From the NCBI GenBank assembly GCA_964621755.1, contig CAZUPI010000006.1, positions 1 through 64,000 of the forward strand: a stretch of 64,000 bases of DNA, given 5' to 3'. Below, one piece after another: positions 60,002 through 64,000 of this stretch. A program made the position numbers and the translations under genes. The notes beneath the pieces are model-generated. The model was not told where the DNA came from, did no database searches, and saw nothing but the letters and a program-made list of their open reading frames with translations. This DNA comes from UMGS1696 sp964621755 (GTDB taxonomy: Bacteria; Bacillota; Clostridia; Oscillospirales; CAG-272). Position 1 is the stretch's first letter. Each line of letters starts with the position of its first letter.

Positions 60002-60937
60002 ATGATTGAAATAAACAATCTTGTAAAAAACTACGGCGCCAAGTTTGCCGTAGACGACATCAGCTTCAAGGTCGGCAAGGGTGAGATCGTGGGATTTCTC
60101 GGCCCGAATGGCGCGGGAAAATCGACCACGATGAACATTCTGACGGGGTATCTCTCCTCAACGTCCGGAGAAGCAAAGGTTGGCGGCATCGACATTCTCG
60201 AAAATCCGAACGAGGCGAAAAAACTCATCGGATTCCTGCCTGAGCAGCCGCCGCTGTACGTTGACATGACTGTCGACGAATATCTGAACTTTGTATACGA
60301 AATCAAGAACTGCAAGCTGAACCGGGAACGGCACATTGCGGAAATACGTCAAGTGACAAAGATTGACGACGTACGCCGCCGGCTTATCAAAAATCTGTCC
60401 AAGGGATACCGGCAGCGTGTCGGCATCGCACAGGCACTTGTGGGCAATCCTCCGGTGATTATTTTCGACGAGCCCACGGTCGGCCTCGACCCAAAGCAGA
60501 TTATCGAAATCCGCAACCTCATCCGAAATCTCGGTCAGACGCACACCGTGATTCTGTCGACGCACATCCTGTCCGAAGTTCAGTCGGTATGCGACCGGAT
60601 CATCATCATCAACGAGGGCAAGATTATCGCGGACGAGCGCACGGAAAACATCACACGCGTGGTGGAAGAAAACCGCCGCTACAGCCTCAAAATCTGCGGA
60701 CCGCAGCGCGAAATCCAGAATCTGATAAAATCCATCCCGGGCGTTATTTCCATCGACCTGACGGGAGAGCGCGAGCTTGACAGCTACACATACGTTGTCG
60801 AAGCAGAGCGCGGCGTAGACATCCGCAAGCCGGTCTTCTACGCGCTCAGCGAGAAAAACTACCCGCTCATCGGCATGGAGCCCCTCGGCATGAATCTCGA
60901 AGAAGTGTTCATCAAAATTATGGACATGGGGAAGTAA
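60002..60937 (+). CDS. ABC transporter ATPase (GldA-like), operon 2
   Basis: A 311-residue ATP-binding subunit, clearly paralogous to the protein at 9680-10846: shared FLGPNGAGKSTTMNI, FLPEQPPLYVDMTVDEYLNF, LIKNLSKGYRQRVGIAQAL and DEPTVGLDPKQIIEIRNLIR. It lacks the acidic tail of copy 1 and ends LGMNLEEVFIKIMDMGK. CCGGAAGGACAATATTTCC precedes the ATG. First gene of the second Gld-like operon. Confidence 0.93.
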   Translation: MIEINNLVKNYGAKFAVDDISFKVGKGEIVGFLGPNGAGKSTTMNILTGYLSSTSGEAKVGGIDILENPNEAKKLIGFLPEQPPLYVDMTVDEYLNFVYEIKNCKLNRERHIAEIRQVTKIDDVRRRLIKNLSKGYRQRVGIAQALVGNPPVIIFDEPTVGLDPKQIIEIRNLIRNLGQTHTVILSTHILSEVQSVCDRIIIINEGKIIADERTENITRVVEENRRYSLKICGPQREIQNLIKSIPGVISIDLTGERELDSYTYVVEAERGVDIRKPVFYALSEKNYPLIGMEPLGMNLEEVFIKIMDMGK

Positions 60938-61026
60938 TGAAAAAATTCTTGTTCCCTGTGGGAAAACTTTCCCCAAAAATCCCTCTCCGCTTTCCTTATA
61001 TTTAAATTAAAAAGAGAGTTCGAATT

Positions 61027-61731
61027 ATGTTTGCTATTTACAAAAAAGAAATGCGCGGGTACTTTACTACCCCGCTCGGATATGTGTTCATCGCGGTATT
61101 TCTCGCGGTATCGGGATTCATATTCGCCGTCAGCACGTTCCAGTCCAGCACTTCGGATGTATCCGGTTACTTCCAGCTCATGATTTTCGGCTACATTGTT
61201 ATCGTTCCCCTGCTCACCATGCGCAGCTTCGCGGAAGAACGCCGCACACGAACAGAGCAGCTCCTTCTGACCGCCCCTGTTTCTATCACGGGAATGATTC
61301 TGGCAAAATTCCTCGCGGCGTTTACCATGTTCGCGGGCACCGTGCTTTTGAGCTGCGTATACTACCTTCCCCTGTTCGGCTATGGCGAGCCAAACGTCGG
61401 CAAGGCAATCGGATGTCTCATCGCGATGCTTCTGATTGGTATGTGCTTCATCTCGGTCGGCATCTTCGTATCCACCCTCACCGAAAGCGCCGTTACCGCG
61501 TCCATCGGCACCATGGCTATCCTGCTCGCCTTCGCCGTTGCCGCTATCTTCAACAATCTCATCGACGCATATGCGATTCGGTACATCCTCAGCTGGATTT
61601 CCGTATATTCCCGTTACGTCAACTTCACAAACGGCATTTTCGATATTGCCGCAACCGTATACTACCTCTCGATTTCCGCGGTCTTCCTCTTCCTTTCCGT
61701 CCGCATGTACGAGAGAAGACGCTATGCGTAA
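61027..61731 (+). CDS. ABC-2 type permease (GldF-like), operon 2
   Basis: A 234-residue membrane protein beginning MFAIYKKEMRGYFTTPLGYV and carrying the coupling motif LTMRSFAEERRTRTEQLLLTAP. About six membrane segments. It aligns with the copy 1 permease but lacks roughly 50 residues of hydrophobic sequence in the C-terminal half. The 89-base gap from the ATPase gene contains a short GGGAAA/TTTCCC hairpin near 60960. The GldG-like gene follows after 24 bases. Confidence 0.9.
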   Translation: MFAIYKKEMRGYFTTPLGYVFIAVFLAVSGFIFAVSTFQSSTSDVSGYFQLMIFGYIVIVPLLTMRSFAEERRTRTEQLLLTAPVSITGMILAKFLAAFTMFAGTVLLSCVYYLPLFGYGEPNVGKAIGCLIAMLLIGMCFISVGIFVSTLTESAVTASIGTMAILLAFAVAAIFNNLIDAYAIRYILSWISVYSRYVNFTNGIFDIAATVYYLSISAVFLFLSVRMYERRRYA

Positions 61732-61755
61732 TTGCACAGGGCGGAGGAATAAAAC

Positions 61756-63252
61756 ATGAGAAACAACAGCTTTACAAGAAGCAGAAAATTTAAATACGGC
61801 TCTGTCGCAACCCTGTTCACAGTAGCGTTCATTGCCATTGTCGTCATTTTCAACATTATCTTCACCGCACTTGCCTCGAAGTACTTATGGTACATCGACA
61901 TGACGGAAGAGCAGCTGTTCACGCTGTCCGAGGAAGCAAAGGAAATCATGTCGGATATCAAAAACGAAGTCAACATCTACTTCGCGAGCGAACCGGACGT
62001 TCTCATGACCGGCACCAACTCAAGCTACATGAAGTACGTATACACGACCGCACTCCAGCTTGAGGAGGAATTTAAAAATGTGCACGTGGAATGTGTCGAC
62101 GTTCTGAAAAATCCCTCGTTCTTCCGCGAGTTCTACCAGACCGCGGCGACTGACATCGATACAGACTCGGTTGTCGTAGAGAGCGGCGGCGAGGTCCGTG
62201 TTTTCACCGCTGAGGCGTTCTTCAGCTTCAGTGACCTGACCGACCCGACGACCGTATGGGCGTACAACGGCGAAAACAAGATGTTATCCGGTATTATGCA
62301 GGTCACACAGACAGACACGCCGGTGGTATCGTTCACCACAGAGCACGGCGAAGACCTGGGAAGCGCAGCATACCTGATGCAGCTTTTCTATGACAACGGA
62401 TTTACCGTAGAGCCTGTGAACCTCGCGCAGGACACGCTGAGCGAAGACTGCCGGATTCTCGTCATCTACGACCCAATATATGACTTCGTCGGCGCAGAGG
62501 CCGAGGACGCGTCCAAGAATGAAATCGAGAAGATAGACAAGCTCCTCGACAACTACGCGGCGCTCATCGTATTTGAATCCCCGGAGAACGTCTCGAACCT
62601 CACGAACCTGAACGAGTTCTTAGAAGAATGGGGTATCGCTTACGTAGCTGACACGACCATTCGCGATACCGAGCACTCCATGTCCGTCGACGGCTACTCC
62701 ATCATCACAGAATACCAGCAGGACACCCTCGGCGCTTCGATCTACCGCGACTTAAATAACCTCGCAACCCCGCCGAAGACCATCATCCGCAAAGCCGCGC
62801 CTATCGATATCCTGTGGACAAGCGGCGGCGGTCTGAGCGGCAGCCGCGACGTATCGGCGGTCCTCAAGTCCTATGATACCGCAGAGCAGGTCGAAAACGG
62901 CATCGTCACGGGCAGCGACTCCTACAACCTCGTCACCATCTCACGGGAGACCCGCATTGTCGACAACGAGTACTACTACTCCTACGTCATGGCATTCGGT
63001 TCCCCGACCTTCGCGAACGGAAGCTACCTCGAGTCCAACGCCTACGCAAACGACGACATCATCGCCGCCACGATGCAGGCAATCGGCCGCGAACGCGTCC
63101 TTTCCAAGCTCGACCGCAAGCCCTTTGACGACGACGACATCACCATCACCACCGCTGAGTCCAACCGCTGGACCATCGCCATGACCACCGTCATCCCCGT
63201 CATCTTCGCGGTAGCTGGTCTCGTGGTGATTACCAGAAGAAAACATAGCTAA
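61756..63252 (+). CDS. GldG-like ABC auxiliary protein, operon 2
   Basis: A 498-residue protein with an N-terminal membrane segment (about residues 16-40), a large extracytoplasmic domain and a C-terminal membrane segment ending ITRRKHS. Shared landmarks with copy 1 include WYIDMTEEQLFTLSEEAKEIM, VNIYFASEPD and TTEHGEDLGSAAYLMQL. GGCGGAGGAATAAAAC gives a strong ribosome-binding site. Likely partner of the permease in moving or sensing an unknown cell-surface substrate. Confidence 0.87.
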   Translation: MRNNSFTRSRKFKYGSVATLFTVAFIAIVVIFNIIFTALASKYLWYIDMTEEQLFTLSEEAKEIMSDIKNEVNIYFASEPDVLMTGTNSSYMKYVYTTALQLEEEFKNVHVECVDVLKNPSFFREFYQTAATDIDTDSVVVESGGEVRVFTAEAFFSFSDLTDPTTVWAYNGENKMLSGIMQVTQTDTPVVSFTTEHGEDLGSAAYLMQLFYDNGFTVEPVNLAQDTLSEDCRILVIYDPIYDFVGAEAEDASKNEIEKIDKLLDNYAALIVFESPENVSNLTNLNEFLEEWGIAYVADTTIRDTEHSMSVDGYSIITEYQQDTLGASIYRDLNNLATPPKTIIRKAAPIDILWTSGGGLSGSRDVSAVLKSYDTAEQVENGIVTGSDSYNLVTISRETRIVDNEYYYSYVMAFGSPTFANGSYLESNAYANDDIIAATMQAIGRERVLSKLDRKPFDDDDITITTAESNRWTIAMTTVIPVIFAVAGLVVITRRKHS

Positions 63253-63258
63253 CTGACT

Positions 63259-63290
63259 GGGGGATACTTTTTTCCTTAAAAAGTACCCCC
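63259..63290 (+). terminator. Hairpin inside ABC operon 2
   Basis: GGGGGATACTTTTT pairs with AAAAAGTACCCCC (one bulged A). It lies between the GldG-like and DUF4340 genes, so it may lower expression of the last gene; copy 1 has no hairpin at the same place. Confidence 0.6.
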
Positions 63291-63373
63291 GCCCCATCCC
63301 TAAAAGTTTTTGCCAGGCTTTTTCAAAAAGCCGCGTTCCCCCTACAAAACCCTTAGAAAGACGTTATTTTGAT

Positions 63374-64000
63374 ATGATTAAAAAACAGAAAACGCTTATT
63401 ATTGTATTTGGGGCGCTGTTCCTTGTGCTGCTTGTGTTGTATCTTGCCGTGATTCGTCCGCTTACAACTGTGGAGGATGACGGCACGGTTACGCAGGAGC
63501 TGCTTCCGGGTGAAGTGCAAGTGACCGCGAAGACCACCAACATTTACATTTTCGAGCCGATACAGCGTTCCTCCATCCAGTCAATCAAGGTGGAAAACGA
63601 GTACGGCGGGTACACGATTTACCGCGACGCGGCCGATACGTTCCAGCTTGAGGGATGTCTCGGACTGAGCTTCGACCAGGAGTTATTCTCCAGCCTCGTT
63701 GTTTCAGCCGGTACGCCGACCGCGATGATGCGTGTTGCGGTTGACCTGACCGACGAGCAGCTGGCGGAATACGGCCTTGACGACCCACAAGCTTCGTGGA
63801 CCGTCACGACCACCACCGGTGAGGAATTCACAATGTACGTAGGAGACGAGCTCGTGACCGAGGGCGGCTACTACGTCAAGTATGCCGATCGCGACGCGGC
63901 GTACATCGTAAGCACCACGCTGGCGGACACGATTTTGCAGCCTGCAAAGGCGCTTCTGACGCCCCTTTTGACTGCCGGAATGTCGCAGAACGACTACTTC
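63374..64000 (+). CDS. DUF4340 protein of Gld-like ABC operon 2, cut by window end
   Basis: The first 209 residues are present: a basic start MIKKQK, one membrane segment (about residues 7-27), then an extracytoplasmic region with the DUF4340 repeat pattern (IQSIKVENEYGGYTIYRDA, YGLDDPQASWTVTTTTGEEF, YYVKYADRDAAYIV). It matches the position and family of the protein at 6298-7290. The end lies beyond the window. Confidence 0.88.
   Translation, partial: MIKKQKTLIIVFGALFLVLLVLYLAVIRPLTTVEDDGTVTQELLPGEVQVTAKTTNIYIFEPIQRSSIQSIKVENEYGGYTIYRDAADTFQLEGCLGLSFDQELFSSLVVSAGTPTAMMRVAVDLTDEQLAEYGLDDPQASWTVTTTTGEEFTMYVGDELVTEGGYYVKYADRDAAYIVSTTLADTILQPAKALLTPLLTAGMSQNDYF

Overview
The window looks like a piece of a Clostridia-type Bacillota chromosome, perhaps an Oscillospirales-like gut anaerobe. 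That placement is an inference from gene families and control elements; no rRNA is present. Supporting signs are SAM-I, FMN and T-box leaders, near-consensus sigma-A promoters with 17-bp spacers, a Gram-positive LexA box at recA, YlbF, RecD2, RbgA, the miaB-ylbF-mutS-mutL order, and occasional TTG starts with strong Shine-Dalgarno sites. Most of the sequence is dense housekeeping DNA on the + strand.

Layout. 0-6.1 kb: tuf (5' end missing), FMN riboswitch-ribU, SAM riboswitch-metK, recD2. 6.3-10.8 kb (- strand): a Gld-like ABC operon (ATPase, permease, GldG-like protein, DUF4340). 11.2-13.7 kb: an MreB-family actin and a MATE exporter. 13.8-19.25 kb: a more A+T-rich, decaying accessory island with a twice-frameshifted and truncated MATE gene, a serine-recombinase remnant, a frameshifted LytTR response regulator, an intact GHKL kinase, and two ABC exporter genes collapsed into each other. 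19.3-35.9 kb: rpsT, a phosphoglycerate-mutase-like protein that is probably the homoserine kinase, lepB, rbgA, rnhB, yraN, an M19 dipeptidase, thrC, a phosphoesterase, tig, clpP, clpX, two identical tRNA-Leu(GAG) units flanking a flavin-oxidase-like gene, an apbE-type lipoprotein, miaB and ylbF. 36-45 kb: mutS, mutL, tgt and a lipoate cluster (lplA-like, stand-alone lipoyl domain, lipA, second lplA-like). 45-52 kb: recA, recF, recX, rimO, pgsA, an 8-oxoguanine glycosylase and a DUF6062 protein. 52-56.6 kb (- strand): a T-box-led cysE-CPBP-cysS operon and a winged-helix regulator. 56.7-64 kb: a SLOG protein, gpmI, pgeF and a second Gld-like ABC operon that runs off the end.

How parts fit together. 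The lipoate cluster has everything needed to make and attach lipoate to one small carrier protein, but no 2-oxoacid dehydrogenase or glycine-cleavage gene is nearby; it is the best candidate for an under-described system. The two Gld-like operons are paralogous, with the same four-gene order, on opposite strands about 50 kb apart. The phosphoglycerate-mutase-like gene and thrC would together turn homoserine into threonine, while a classical gpmI covers glycolysis. cysE and cysS sit behind one T-box, so serine acetylation and Cys-tRNA charging probably respond to uncharged tRNA-Cys. A recurrent family of near-perfect palindromes ending in T-runs punctuates many gene boundaries and probably acts as terminators.
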